Positions 46,326 to 54,865 of a DNA stretch of 64,000 nucleotides are shown here, one piece after another. Position numbers and translations under genes: made by a program. The stretch's first letter is position 1. Every line of letters starts with the position of its first letter. Under the pieces are notes generated by a model. That model made no database searches. It was not told the origin of the DNA and was given only the letters and a program-made list of their open reading frames with translations. The stretch is from positions 1 to 64,000 of the forward strand of contig JAIXZY010000076.1 of NCBI GenBank assembly GCA_027489355.1. The letters are read 5' to 3'. This stretch comes from Paracoccaceae bacterium. GTDB taxonomy: Bacteria; Pseudomonadota; Alphaproteobacteria; Rhodobacterales; Rhodobacteraceae.

Positions 46326-46754
46326 ATGATTGCCTTGTCGGGGCTTTTTCTCGCCGCCTTCCTTGCGGCAACTCCCGTTCCGTTCCAGTCCGAGCTTGTC
46401 TTTCTGGGGATGCAGGCCGCGGGCTGGGACACGGGTGTGCTCATCCTTTTCGCCTCGATCGGCAACACGCTCGGCTCGTGCGTGACCTATGCGCTTGGCC
46501 GCTGGCTCTCGGACCAGCGCGATCACCGATGGTTTCCGCTGACTTCGGCCCAGATGGACCGGGCCGAGAAATGGTGGGCGCGCTGGGGTCTGTGGCTTCT
46601 GCTTCTGTCCTGGGCACCCTTCGGCGACATGATCGTGGCGCTGTCCGGGGTGCTTCGGGTGCCGCTGCCGCTGTTCCTTCTGCTTGTCGCGCTTGCCAAG
46701 ACCGGGCGCTACATGGCCCTCGGCTGGCTGGGTTCGGCGGCTTTTGCCGGCTGA
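46326..46754 (+). CDS. YqaA family membrane protein (DedA-like)
   Basis: The 142-residue protein has about four membrane segments and the motifs TPVPFQSELVFLGM, GNTLGSCVTYALGRW (a Gly-rich re-entrant-type segment) and WAPFGDMIVALSGVLRVPL, characteristic of YqaA, a short relative of DedA/SNARE-associated proteins. The family is thought to affect membrane lipid or ion homeostasis. It starts 41 bp after the NYN gene and may share its transcript. Confidence 0.85.
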   Translation: MIALSGLFLAAFLAATPVPFQSELVFLGMQAAGWDTGVLILFASIGNTLGSCVTYALGRWLSDQRDHRWFPLTSAQMDRAEKWWARWGLWLLLLSWAPFGDMIVALSGVLRVPLPLFLLLVALAKTGRYMALGWLGSAAFAG

Positions 46755-46919
46755 AGGTCCGGTTTCGGAGGGATGGCACAGGTTAACAGCCTCCTAACGC
46801 CAGAAAGCAACTGATTGATAGTGCTTGCGAATCCAGATCTGTCCACCGTGGACACTTGGCAGACTGGACGTCTTGCCCGGCAGGCCGTAAGTCTGGTCGA
46901 ACAGCCCAACGGACCGCCG

Positions 46920-47873
46920 ATGCCCGACCTGCCCCCCCTTACCCTCTACCTCGCCGCCCCCCGCGGCTTCTGCGCCGGGGTGGACCGGGCGATCAAGATC
47001 GTCGAGATGGCGCTCCAGAAATGGGGCGCCCCCGTCTATGTCCGGCACGAGATCGTCCACAACAGGTTCGTGGTCGACGCCCTGAAAGCCCAGGGCGCGG
47101 TCTTTGTCGAGGAACTGGAAGACTGCCCCGACGACCGCCCCGTGGTCTTCTCGGCCCACGGCGTTCCCAAGGCCGTCCCGGCCGAGGCGAACCGGCGGAA
47201 CATGATCGCCGTCGACGCCACCTGCCCCCTCGTCACCAAGGTCCACAACGAGGCCGCCCGCCACCACGAGGCCGGCACCCAGATGATCTACATCGGCCAC
47301 GCCGGGCATGCCGAGACGGTCGGGACGATGGGCCAGCTCCCCCCGGGCGAGGTCCTGCTGGTGGAAACCGTCGCCGACGTCGCCACCCTGCAGGTCCGCG
47401 ACCCTGCGAAACTGGCCTTCATCACCCAGACCACCCTCTCCGTGGACGATACCGCCGAGATCGCCGCCGCGCTGAAGGCCCGCTTCCCCCTGATCCACGC
47501 CCCCGCCCACGACGACATCTGCTACGCGACGACCAACCGCCAGGCCGCAGTGAAGGCCGTGGCCCCGAAGATCGACGCCCTTCTCGTGATCGGCGCGCCC
47601 AACTCCTCGAACTCCAAGCGCCTGGTCGAGGTCGGCGCCGCCGCAGGCTGCCCCTACTCCATGCTGATCCAACGCGCCGCTGACATCGACTGGCGCGCGC
47701 TGCAGGGCGTCCGCTCCGTCGGCCTTACCGCGGGGGCCTCGGCTCCGGAAGTCCTGGTCAACGAGGTCATCGACGCCTTCCGCGCCCGCTATCAGGTCAC
47801 CGTGGACCTGGTCGAAACCGCCGTCGAGGACATCGAGTTCAAGGTCCCCCGCATCCTGCGCGAGGCCGTGTGA
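46920..47873 (+). CDS. ispH: 4-hydroxy-3-methylbut-2-enyl diphosphate reductase
   Basis: IspH makes IPP and DMAPP in the last step of the methylerythritol phosphate pathway with a [4Fe-4S] cluster. The 317-residue protein has the three cluster cysteines: Cys18 ([12 protein letters not shown]), Cys102 ([10 protein letters not shown]) and Cys201 (DDICYATTN). The diphosphate-binding residues (SAHGV and [14 protein letters not shown]) are also present. The ATG at 46920 gives the conserved N-terminus; the frame is open 105 nt further upstream without homology. The stop codon overlaps the next gene. Confidence 0.95.
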   Translation: MPDLPPLTLYLAAPRGFCAGVDRAIKIVEMALQKWGAPVYVRHEIVHNRFVVDALKAQGAVFVEELEDCPDDRPVVFSAHGVPKAVPAEANRRNMIAVDATCPLVTKVHNEAARHHEAGTQMIYIGHAGHAETVGTMGQLPPGEVLLVETVADVATLQVRDPAKLAFITQTTLSVDDTAEIAAALKARFPLIHAPAHDDICYATTNRQAAVKAVAPKIDALLVIGAPNSSNSKRLVEVGAAAGCPYSMLIQRAADIDWRALQGVRSVGLTAGASAPEVLVNEVIDAFRARYQVTVDLVETAVEDIEFKVPRILREAV

Positions 47874-48340
47874 TGTTGCGCCCGCTGGCCCTCTTCCTTG
47901 CCCTCGCCCTGCCCGTCCAGGCACAGGAGGCACCGATCCTGGCGGAATACTGGACCAACAATGGCAGCCTTCCCCCCGAATACGCCTGGGAGACCGAGGT
48001 GACGATCCGGGAAGACGGCGCGCTGACGCTGAAGCACTGCAAGGGCTATGAAACGGAAGGCCCCGCCTGCAAGATCCGCAGGGCAAGGGTGGTCGAGGCG
48101 GCTCTGGATGCCATCCGGGCCGCGGCACGGGAGAGCGGTCTGGCCGAACGCCCCGCGCGCGAGACCGACATGCCGGTCGTCGGCGGAGGGCTGACGGGCG
48201 GGGCGGTCTATCTGGACGGGCAGCAGGTGCGACTTCTGTCGCAGCCGGTCGACGCCGACGTGGCCCGGGTAAGCCCGGTGCTGCAAGCCATCGCCGCTGC
48301 CATTCCCCGGCGCTTCGCCCGCTTTCTGGACGCGGACTGA
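47873..48340 (+). CDS. Secreted protein of unknown function downstream of ispH
   Basis: The 155-residue protein has a signal peptide ([19 protein letters not shown], cleavage after AQA or nearby). The small mature domain includes EYAWETEVTIREDGALTLKHCKGYETEGPACKIRRA; the two Cys about 11 residues apart could form a disulfide in the periplasm. I recognise no family. Its ATG lies inside the ispH stop (TGATG), so translation is coupled, though a periplasmic protein is unlikely to act with IspH. Confidence 0.75.
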   Translation: MLRPLALFLALALPVQAQEAPILAEYWTNNGSLPPEYAWETEVTIREDGALTLKHCKGYETEGPACKIRRARVVEAALDAIRAAARESGLAERPARETDMPVVGGGLTGGAVYLDGQQVRLLSQPVDADVARVSPVLQAIAAAIPRRFARFLDAD

Positions 48341-48347
48341 CACCTGG

Positions 48348-48818
48348 ATGACCGGCATGAGCGACGACGCCCGCATCCCACGCCCCGCCCTGCTCCTTGG
48401 CCTTGCAGGCCTGATCCCGTTCCTCTGGTCGGCCGCCACGCACCTGTCGCCCGAGCTCGCCTCGGCGGCGGGGCAATGGCTGTCGCCCATGTTCCTGGGG
48501 GCCTATGTCGGGCTGACCTACGGGACTGTGATCCTGTCCTTCATGTCCGGCGTCCTTTGGGGCTTTGCCACCCGAACGGAAGGACGCGAGGCAGCCCTGG
48601 CTTACACCCTCTCGGTCATCCCGGCCCTTTGGGCGTTCTTCATGGTTACGGACGCCTCGGACAGCTCGGCGATCTTCCTGGCCGCCGGCTTCGCCGGGCT
48701 GCTGCTTCTGGACGCGATGTTCCAGGCCTGGGGCCTTGCCCCGCGCTGGTGGCTGCGGCTGCGGGTCATGCTGACCGTGGTCGTCCTTGGCTGCCTTGCC
48801 ATCCCCCTGCAGGCCTGA
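48348..48818 (+). CDS. DUF3429 family membrane protein
   Basis: The 156-residue protein has five hydrophobic segments; [12 protein letters not shown] near the N-terminus, [24 protein letters not shown] and [22 protein letters not shown] match the DUF3429 family of small integral membrane proteins. Function unknown. It lies 8 bp after the secreted protein gene and 5 bp before rnhA, so these form one transcript. Confidence 0.85.
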   Translation: MTGMSDDARIPRPALLLGLAGLIPFLWSAATHLSPELASAAGQWLSPMFLGAYVGLTYGTVILSFMSGVLWGFATRTEGREAALAYTLSVIPALWAFFMVTDASDSSAIFLAAGFAGLLLLDAMFQAWGLAPRWWLRLRVMLTVVVLGCLAIPLQA

Positions 48819-48822
48819 GCCG

Positions 48823-49281
48823 ATGCCCGACCTTTTCGCCTATACCGACGGCGCCTGCTCGGGCAATCCCGGCCCTGGCGGCTGGGGCGTCCTGATGATC
48901 GCGCGCGAAAACGGGGCGGTGATCAAGGAACGCGAGTTGTCTGGCGGAGAGGCGCTGACCACCAACAACCGGATGGAGCTTCTGGCCGCGATCTCGGCGC
49001 TGGAGGCGCTGACGCGGCCGTCAGAGGTGACCATCGTCACCGACAGCGCCTATGTGAAGAACGGCGTGACCGAGTGGATCCATGCCTGGAAGCGCAAGAA
49101 CTGGCGCACCGCCGGAGGCAGCCCGGTCAAGAATGTCGAGCTGTGGCAAAGGCTTGAGGCCGCAGCTGCGCGCCACACGGTGAACTGGCGCTGGATCAAG
49201 GGCCATGCGGGACATGCCGAGAACGAACGCGCAGATGCGCTGGCCCGCGCCGGGATGGCGCCGTTCAAGGCCTCGGCATGA
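48823..49281 (+). CDS. rnhA: Ribonuclease HI
   Basis: RNase HI removes RNA from RNA-DNA hybrids. The 152-residue protein has all four acidic catalytic residues: Asp9 ([18 protein letters not shown]), Glu52 (NNRMELLAA), Asp74 (IVTDSAYV) and Asp138 (ENERADALA). The flexible-loop His128 (IKGHAGH) and the basic handle region HAWKRKNW are also present. The ATG at 48823 is the conserved start. It overlaps the next gene by 4 bp. Confidence 0.97.
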   Translation: MPDLFAYTDGACSGNPGPGGWGVLMIARENGAVIKERELSGGEALTTNNRMELLAAISALEALTRPSEVTIVTDSAYVKNGVTEWIHAWKRKNWRTAGGSPVKNVELWQRLEAAAARHTVNWRWIKGHAGHAENERADALARAGMAPFKASA

Positions 49282-49913
49282 CGCTGCTTGACGCGCTTGA
49301 CTATGCGTCGGTTCTGGTCTTCGCGCTGACCGGAGCCCTCGCCGCCAGCCGCTCTCAGCTTGATATCGTCGGCTTCATCTTCATCGCCTGCCTGACCGCC
49401 GTGGGTGGCGGCACGTTGCGCGATGCGATCCTGAACCGCGAGGTCTTCTGGGTGGCCGATCCACTGACACTTGGCGTCGCCACCGCGGCCGCCGTGACCG
49501 TGTTCTTCACCGCCCATCTTCTGGAAAGCCGCTACCGCGCGCTGCTTTGGTTCGACGCCTTCGCCCTGTCGGTTGCGGTTCCCGCGGGGGTTGCCGTGGC
49601 GCTGGCCGAGGGCCAGGGCTGGCCCATCCTGCTGGTCATGGGGATAGTCACTGGCTGCATGGGCGGCCTCTTGCGCGATGTGGTCTGCAACGAGGTGCCG
49701 CTGATCCTGAAACAGGGCGAGCTTTATGCGACCTGTGCGCTGGCCGGTTCCCTGGGTGCCGTGGTCGCGCTGGCTCTTGGCCTAGGCCAGGGCCTATCAT
49801 TGCTGGTCTGCGCGGCTCTGGTCTTCACCTTGCGCGCAGGCAGCATTGCGCTTGGCTGGCGCTTGCCGGTCTACAAGTCGGAACCGCCAAGCTCTGGTGC
49901 CCCGAAACGCTAG
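49278..49913 (+). CDS. YadS/UPF0126 (TRIC-like) membrane channel family protein
   Basis: The 211-residue protein has about seven membrane helices in two UPF0126 repeats, with [38 protein letters not shown] in the first and [24 protein letters not shown] in the second. Prokaryotic members are trimeric intracellular cation channel homologues. The GGGTxRD and GGxxRD motifs line the pore or gate in the solved structures of the family. Substrate here is unknown. Confidence 0.9.
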   Translation: MTLLDALDYASVLVFALTGALAASRSQLDIVGFIFIACLTAVGGGTLRDAILNREVFWVADPLTLGVATAAAVTVFFTAHLLESRYRALLWFDAFALSVAVPAGVAVALAEGQGWPILLVMGIVTGCMGGLLRDVVCNEVPLILKQGELYATCALAGSLGAVVALALGLGQGLSLLVCAALVFTLRAGSIALGWRLPVYKSEPPSSGAPKR

Positions 49914-49922
49914 GCTTGCAAG

Positions 49923-49942
49923 GTAAACGAACGTTCGTTTAC
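49923..49942. promoter_or_regulatory. 20-bp perfect palindromic operator upstream of the TetR-type gene
   Basis: GTAAACGAACGTTCGTTTAC is a perfect 20-bp palindrome ending 9 bp before the ATG of the regulator. A possible -35 (TTGCAA, 49916-49921) lies directly before it, so the operator fills the spacer and -10 region. This is the arrangement expected for TetR autorepression. Any transcript would start very near the ATG. Confidence 0.8.
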
Positions 49943-49951
49943 GGTCTTCGC

Positions 49952-50449
49952 ATGCCGCGCACCCGCACCATTCCCGATGAACAGGTCTTCGCTGTCATCC
50001 AGCGCCTGCTGGCGAAGGGTGGAGACAAGGCCGTCACCTTCGGTGCCGTGGCGAAGGCCACAGGCCTTTCACCGCCCACCCTTGTCCAGCGGTACACCAG
50101 CCGCGACGGGATGGTCCGCGCCGCGCGCCTTGCCGCCTGGGAGGCACTGGAGCATCGCACTGCCGTGGCGATAGCAGGCACGGCGGACAAGGGTCCTCAG
50201 GGCCTGCTGAAGGCCATCGGACCTGTTGACCCCTGCACCTTCGCCGCCGATCTGCGCGATCCCGACCTGGCCGGACGCGCGCAGGGCTGGCGGACAGGTG
50301 TAGAGACCGCGCTGGCGCTTCGATTGGGCCAGGGGCCCAAGGCGCGGGAAAGCGCGGCCTTGCTCTTTGCGGCGTGGCAGGGGCAGGCACTCTGGGCTGC
50401 CGAGGAGCCGGGGTTCCGCCTGAAGGACGCGGTGAAACGGCTCGTCTAG
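49952..50449 (+). CDS. TetR-like transcriptional regulator
   Basis: The 165-residue protein has an N-terminal helix-turn-helix (about 10-55: IPDEQVFAVIQRLLAKGGDKAVTFGAVAKATGLSPPTLVQRY) of the TetR type and a short C-terminal ligand/dimerisation domain with WQGQALWAAEEPGFRLKDAVKRLV. It is shorter than typical TetR proteins (about 190-220). The ATG at 49952 has no ribosome-binding site and follows a palindromic operator, suggesting autoregulation and possibly leaderless translation. The regulated neighbour is not obvious, as fmt is convergent and the YadS gene reads towards it. Confidence 0.8.
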   Translation: MPRTRTIPDEQVFAVIQRLLAKGGDKAVTFGAVAKATGLSPPTLVQRYTSRDGMVRAARLAAWEALEHRTAVAIAGTADKGPQGLLKAIGPVDPCTFAADLRDPDLAGRAQGWRTGVETALALRLGQGPKARESAALLFAAWQGQALWAAEEPGFRLKDAVKRLV

Positions 50450-50479
50450 CGAAGCCCCGCAACGCCCGGATCGCCCGCC

Positions 50480-51370
50480 CTAGAGGACTGCGGGAAGTGC
50501 AAGGCCGCGCAGCACCTCGGACGCGGGCATGGGCCGCTTGCCTTCGCGCTGCGCCTCGACGATTTCGACCGCTCCGGTGCCGCAGGCGATGGTGAAGCCA
50601 CCGAGCACCTGCCCAGGCGCGCCCTGCCCCGTGGCGAGCCGCGAGCGCAGCAGCTTTACCCGTTCTCCCTTGACCTCCACCCATGCCCCCGGAAACGGCG
50701 ACAGCCCCCGGATCAGCCGGTCGACCTCGACCGCCGGGCGGGTCCAGTCGACCCGCGCCTCGGCCTTGTCGATCTTGGAGGCATAGGTCACGCCCGCTTC
50801 GGGTTGCGGAACTGCGGGCAGCGGCAAGCGGTCGAGTGCCTGAAGGATCAGCCGCGCGCCCAGGGCGCTAAGGCGGTCGTGCAGGTCCGCCGTCGTTTCT
50901 TCAGGCCCGATCTCCACCGCCTCGCGCAGCAGGACCGGCCCGGTATCGAGGCCCGCCTCCATCTGCATGATGCAGACCCCGGTTTCACGGTCGCCCGCCA
51001 TGATAGCCCGATGGATCGGCGCCGCCCCGCGCCAGCGCGGCAGAAGCGAGGCATGGATGTTCAGGCACCCCAGCCGAGGCGCATCCAGCACCGACTGCGG
51101 CAGGATCAGCCCATAGGCCACCACCACCGCCACGTCTGCGCCAAGCGCCGCGAACTCTGCCACCGCTTCGGGGTTGCGCAGCGACACGGGATGCCGCACC
51201 GGAAGGCCCAAAGCCTCGGCCCGCGCCTGCACCGGGCTTGGGCGGTCCGCCCTCCCACGCCCCGCCGGCCGTGGCGGCTGGCAATAGACGGCGACGATCT
51301 CATGCCGCTGATGCAGGGCCTCCAGCACCGGGACGCTAAACTCCGGCGTGCCCATGAAAACGACTTTCAT
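50480..51370 (-). CDS. fmt: Methionyl-tRNA formyltransferase
   Basis: Fmt formylates initiator Met-tRNA using 10-formyltetrahydrofolate. The 296-residue protein has the N-terminal [14 protein letters not shown], the catalytic [22 protein letters not shown] segment and [18 protein letters not shown], plus the C-terminal OB domain. It overlaps the upstream deformylase-like gene by 4 bp; def and fmt catalyse opposing steps at the start and end of formyl-methionine use and are paired in most bacteria. Confidence 0.96.
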   Translation of the reverse strand: MKVVFMGTPEFSVPVLEALHQRHEIVAVYCQPPRPAGRGRADRPSPVQARAEALGLPVRHPVSLRNPEAVAEFAALGADVAVVVAYGLILPQSVLDAPRLGCLNIHASLLPRWRGAAPIHRAIMAGDRETGVCIMQMEAGLDTGPVLLREAVEIGPEETTADLHDRLSALGARLILQALDRLPLPAVPQPEAGVTYASKIDKAEARVDWTRPAVEVDRLIRGLSPFPGAWVEVKGERVKLLRSRLATGQGAPGQVLGGFTIACGTGAVEIVEAQREGKRPMPASEVLRGLALPAVL

Positions 51371-51870
51371 CCGCGCCGCCCAAGCTTTTGCGCCTTGGCG
51401 ATCAGCATCTTGCGCTTCAGCGGCGACAGGTGGTCGAAATACATCTTCCCCGCCAGATGGTCGATCTGATGCTGCGCGCTGGTCGCCCAAAGCCCGACGA
51501 AATCGCGCGCCTCGACTTCGCCGTCCGCGTTCAGGAACCGCACCGTCACCGCGCGCGGCCGCTGGATCACCGCCGAGACGCCCGGCAGGTTCGGCGAGGC
51601 TTCCTCATGCTCCCGAATCTGCCCGCTTGCGTGCAGGACCTCGGGGTTCGCCATCCGCACCGCCTGTCCCCGCACCTCGGAGCAATCGACCACCGCCAGC
51701 CGCAAGGGCACCCCGATCTGAACGGCTGCCAGGCCATAGCCCGGCATCGCGTCCATCGTGTCGATCATATCGGCCCAGATTGCGCGCACCTCGTCGGTGA
51801 TCGCGGCTACATCCGCAGCCGGGGTGCGCAGCACCGCCGCAGGCCAGGGAACGCAGCGCCGGACCGTCAC
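51367..51870 (-). CDS. Catalytically degenerate peptide deformylase paralogue
   Basis: The 167-residue protein aligns without gaps to the adjacent Def over the active site but has lost key residues. Motif 1 is kept (GYGLAAVQ, 44-51). In motif 2 the EGCLS of Def is EASPN, so the metal ligand Cys is Ser92. In motif 3, HExDH is HQIDH, so the catalytic Glu is Gln135. Both metal His residues (134, 138) remain. The protein is probably inactive as a deformylase and may bind ribosomes or regulate Def. It sits between def and fmt with 4-bp overlaps on both sides, so it is expressed with them. Confidence 0.88.
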   Translation of the reverse strand: MTVRRCVPWPAAVLRTPAADVAAITDEVRAIWADMIDTMDAMPGYGLAAVQIGVPLRLAVVDCSEVRGQAVRMANPEVLHASGQIREHEEASPNLPGVSAVIQRPRAVTVRFLNADGEVEARDFVGLWATSAQHQIDHLAGKMYFDHLSPLKRKMLIAKAQKLGRRG

Positions 51871-52379
51871 GCCCGCGCCCGTTCCCGCTTCAGCTTTTCC
51901 ATCTTCCGCGTGATCATCTGCCGCTTCAGCGGCCCGAGGTAATCGATGAACAGCTTGCCATCCAGGTGGTCGATCTCGTGCTGCACGCAGGTCGCCCAGA
52001 GGCCCGAGAACTGCCGCTCCTGCTCGGTCCCGTCCAGCGCCAGCCAGCGCACCTTGACCTCGGCCGGGCGCTTCACCTCGGCATACTGCTCGGGGATCGA
52101 CAGGCAGCCTTCCTCATAGGTCGACAGGTCCTCGGAGGACCAGACGATCTGCGGGTTCACCAGGGCGATCGGCTCCGGGTCGCCCTCCTTGATGCAGTCC
52201 ATCACGATGACGCGCTTGGTCACGCCGACCTGCGGCGCGGCAAGGCCGATGCCGGGAGCGTCATACATCGTCTCCAGCATGTCGGCAGCCAAAGTCCTGA
52301 TCTCGGGCGTGATTTCCGCCACGGGATCGCAGACCTTCTTGAGGCGCGGGTCAGGATGGATCAGGATGGGGCGGATCAT
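51867..52379 (-). CDS. def: Peptide deformylase
   Basis: Def removes the formyl group from nascent proteins. The 170-residue protein has all three motifs: GIGLAAPQ (43-50), EGCLS with metal ligand Cys92, and HEIDH (134-138). The N-terminus MIRPILIHPDPRLKKVCDPV is typical. It is the first gene of a def-def'-fmt set with ATGA overlaps, giving tightly coupled translation. Confidence 0.97.
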   Translation of the reverse strand: MIRPILIHPDPRLKKVCDPVAEITPEIRTLAADMLETMYDAPGIGLAAPQVGVTKRVIVMDCIKEGDPEPIALVNPQIVWSSEDLSTYEEGCLSIPEQYAEVKRPAEVKVRWLALDGTEQERQFSGLWATCVQHEIDHLDGKLFIDYLGPLKRQMITRKMEKLKRERARA

Positions 52380-52544
52380 GTGCGGGATTTACGAAAGCCG
52401 ACCAGCAATGGCAAGAGGAACGCGGAAAAGCCGCCAGGCCGACAGCTCAGGCCGCTCGTTCCCATTTGTACGCGATTTTCGGCACGACCTCCCACATTTG
52501 GTAAAATAATTGGGATGAATTCCCGATAATGATGGAATAATCGG

Positions 52545-53747
52545 ATGAACATCCCAACCAACAGGCCTAATGACATGACCTTCGACACCCCCATCTCCCG
52601 CGCCGGGTCCCACTGCGTCAAATGGGACATGCTGGAACCGCTCTACGGCTTCAAGGCCGATGAGGGTCTGGCCATGTGGGTCGCGGACATGGAGTTCCAG
52701 CCGCCACAGGTCGTGCAGGACGCGCTGCAGAAGATGCTCGACCACGGGGTCTACGGCTATTTCGGCGATGACCGGGCGTATCTCGACGCGATCCGCTGGT
52801 GGATGCAGAACCGCCACGGCTGGGAAGTGCAGCCGGACTGGATCTTCACCACGCACGGCCTTGTCAACGGCACGGCGCTTTGCGTCCACAGCTATACCCA
52901 GCCCGGCGATGCCGTGGTCCTGATGACCCCGGTCTACCATGCCTTTGCCCGCGTCATCAAAGCCGCCGGGCGCAGCGTCACCGAATGCCCGCTGACCGTG
53001 AAGGACGGCCTCGCGCAGGTCGACACGGCCGATTGGGAGAAGCACCTGACCGGCAAGGAGCGGATGTTCATCCTCTGCTCGCCGCACAATCCCGGCGGCC
53101 GGGTCTGGACGGTGGAGGAGCTGCGCGCCGTTGCCGACTTCTGCGTCAGGCACGACCTGATCCTCGTGTCGGACGAGATCCACCACGATCTCGTCTACCC
53201 CGACCAGAAGCACACAGTCATGGCGCTGGCGGCCCCGCAGATCGCCGACCGCCTGGTGATGATGACCGCCACGACCAAGACCTTCAACATCGCCGGCGCG
53301 CATATCGGCAACGTCATCATCGCCGACCCCGCCCTGCGCAAGACCTTCGCGGGAACGATCAACGCGATGGGCATCTCGCCCAATTCCTTCGGGATGCACA
53401 TGGCCACCGCGGCCTACTCGCCCGAAGGCGCGGCCTGGGTCGACGCGCTGATGCGCTACCTCGACGGCAATCGGAAGCTCTTCGACGAGGGCATCGCCCG
53501 GATTCCCGGCCTGCGGTCCACGCCGCTTGAAGCCACGTATCTGGCCTGGGTCGACTTCTCCGGCACGGGAATGGCGCCGTCAGAGTTCATTGACCGGGTC
53601 GAGAAACAGGCCAAGATCGCCACCAACCACGGCTCGGCCTTCGGGACCGGGGGCGAGAGCTTCCTTCGTTTCAACCTCGCCTGCCCCCGCGCCCAGGTGG
53701 TCGAGGCGGTCTCGCGGCTGGAAAGGGCCTTCGCCGACCTGCAATGA
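52545..53747 (+). CDS. MalY/PatB-family PLP-dependent C-S beta-lyase (cystathionine beta-lyase)
   Basis: These enzymes cleave cystathionine or other cysteine S-conjugates to pyruvate, ammonia and a thiol. The 400-residue fold-type I protein has the PLP lysine Lys245 in TATTKTFNIAG, SDEIHHDLVY with the Asp that pairs the pyridine nitrogen, SPHNPGGRVWT, and the C-terminal RFNLACPR Arg for the carboxylate. The ATG at 52545 is upstream of a second in-frame ATG at 52575. Possible -10 TAAAAT at 52502. The last codons overlap the L,D-transpeptidase gene by 4 bp. Confidence 0.9.
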   Translation: MNIPTNRPNDMTFDTPISRAGSHCVKWDMLEPLYGFKADEGLAMWVADMEFQPPQVVQDALQKMLDHGVYGYFGDDRAYLDAIRWWMQNRHGWEVQPDWIFTTHGLVNGTALCVHSYTQPGDAVVLMTPVYHAFARVIKAAGRSVTECPLTVKDGLAQVDTADWEKHLTGKERMFILCSPHNPGGRVWTVEELRAVADFCVRHDLILVSDEIHHDLVYPDQKHTVMALAAPQIADRLVMMTATTKTFNIAGAHIGNVIIADPALRKTFAGTINAMGISPNSFGMHMATAAYSPEGAAWVDALMRYLDGNRKLFDEGIARIPGLRSTPLEATYLAWVDFSGTGMAPSEFIDRVEKQAKIATNHGSAFGTGGESFLRFNLACPRAQVVEAVSRLERAFADLQ

Positions 53748-54277
53748 TCCGGCTTCTTCGACTTCTGGTCTATCTCTGCCTGCTGATAGGACTGGGCTTC
53801 ATCGCCGCCTCGCTTTACAGCCCGATGCGGCCCCTGCCCCCGCCGCCGCCCCTGGTTGGAAAGGTGGAGCGGATCGTGATCGACAAGTCCGAACGGCGCA
53901 TGCAGTTGATGCAGGACGGAAAGCCGGTGCGAACCTACCAGATCGCCCTTGGCTTTACGCCCGAGGGCGACAAGTTGCGACAGGGCGATGGCAAGACGCC
54001 CGAGGGAGAGTTCACCATCGACCGCCGGAATGCTGAAAGCGCCTTTCATCTGTCCATCGGCCTGGACTACCCGCAGCCGAGCGACGTCACCCGCGCGGCA
54101 ACGCACGGCTACTCTCCCGGCGGGGATATCTTCATCCACGGTCAACCGAATGCACTTCCCGAGGGGCTGAAGCTGAAAGGCGACTGGACCGCCGGGTGCA
54201 TTGCCGTCACCAATGCCGAGATGCGCGAGATCTGGGCGGTGACGCCCGTGGGAACCAAGGTCGAAATCCGTCCTTGA
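53744..54277 (+). CDS. L,D-transpeptidase (YkuD domain)
   Basis: L,D-transpeptidases form 3-3 peptidoglycan crosslinks or attach proteins to the wall. The 177-residue protein has an N-terminal membrane anchor (about 5-24), a Pro-rich linker and a YkuD domain (about 42-176) with His132 (IFIHGQPN) and catalytic Cys152 in DWTAGCIAVTN. It acts in the periplasm. Its ATG overlaps the end of the malY-like gene (ATGA), so the two are translationally coupled. Confidence 0.93.
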   Translation: MIRLLRLLVYLCLLIGLGFIAASLYSPMRPLPPPPPLVGKVERIVIDKSERRMQLMQDGKPVRTYQIALGFTPEGDKLRQGDGKTPEGEFTIDRRNAESAFHLSIGLDYPQPSDVTRAATHGYSPGGDIFIHGQPNALPEGLKLKGDWTAGCIAVTNAEMREIWAVTPVGTKVEIRP

Positions 54278-54287
54278 ACCCCGCGCG

Positions 54288-54641
54288 TCAGGCCTTCGGC
54301 AGGTAGCCTACCGGCGCATTGCCATCGCGCCAGTAATCCAGCGGCGCCCGGTCAGAAACGGCAGTGGCGCGCTTGAAGTCGCAGACCAGTTCGCCGTTGT
54401 CGATGCCTGACGCTATGATCAGGCATTGAAACACATGCCGCGAGCCGTCGTAGACATCGACCAGCCCACGCAGTTTCCCGGGGGAGAAATCCGCATCAAG
54501 GGCAAAGCCGTTGTCCCAGAACCGCAGCACCGGATAAACCTCATCGCCCACCTGCACCCGGAGCCGCGACTTGCGCTTCAGGTCCTTCTTTCGCGCGGCT
54601 TCCAGCCCCTCGCGGACATAGGCCGGCAGATACTCAAGCAT
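54288..54641 (-). CDS. Conserved protein of unknown function, PilZ-like fold possible
   Basis: The 117-residue protein begins MLEYLPAYVREGLEAARKKDLKRKSRLRVQVGDEVYPVLR. The strand-rich middle (VLRFWDNGFALDADFSPGKLRGLVDVYDGSRHVFQCLI) recalls a PilZ-type barrel, with Arg/Lys-rich N-terminal residues but without a clear RxxxR-D/NxSxxG pair. I cannot assign a function. It is cytoplasmic by prediction and convergent with the L,D-transpeptidase gene. Confidence 0.65.
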   Translation of the reverse strand: MLEYLPAYVREGLEAARKKDLKRKSRLRVQVGDEVYPVLRFWDNGFALDADFSPGKLRGLVDVYDGSRHVFQCLIIASGIDNGELVCDFKRATAVSDRAPLDYWRDGNAPVGYLPKA

Positions 54642-54865
54642 GGCAGCCTCGCACTCACCCCTGGTTCGAATTCTGTAACGGGTCGCTCAAAAATCAAGCT
54701 GCGCCAAAGGTATTGCCGAAATGTAAACCGCAGATGTCGGGAAGGACACAGGCGCTGCAATCTTCGGTTGAAAGAGCCGGCGCCGCACGCAGTTCAGGCG
54801 CAGCTTGCTGCCATCGCGCTCCGTCTCCCTTGCGAATCGGTCCGGCGCTGCGGATAGCCATTCCC

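Noticed and set aside
46780-46810. CtrA-like half sites (TTAAC...CTAAC) upstream of ispH
   Set aside because: The second half deviates from TTAA and no other CtrA-type context is present; too weak to call.
46815-46919. 35-residue N-terminal extension of IspH
   Set aside because: The extension is unconserved, and the ATG at 46920 gives the standard IspH start and length.
54642-54865. Possible cobalamin riboswitch before cobD
   Set aside because: The 224-bp gap lacks the conserved B12-box type core and the characteristic stem pattern; no support beyond gene context.
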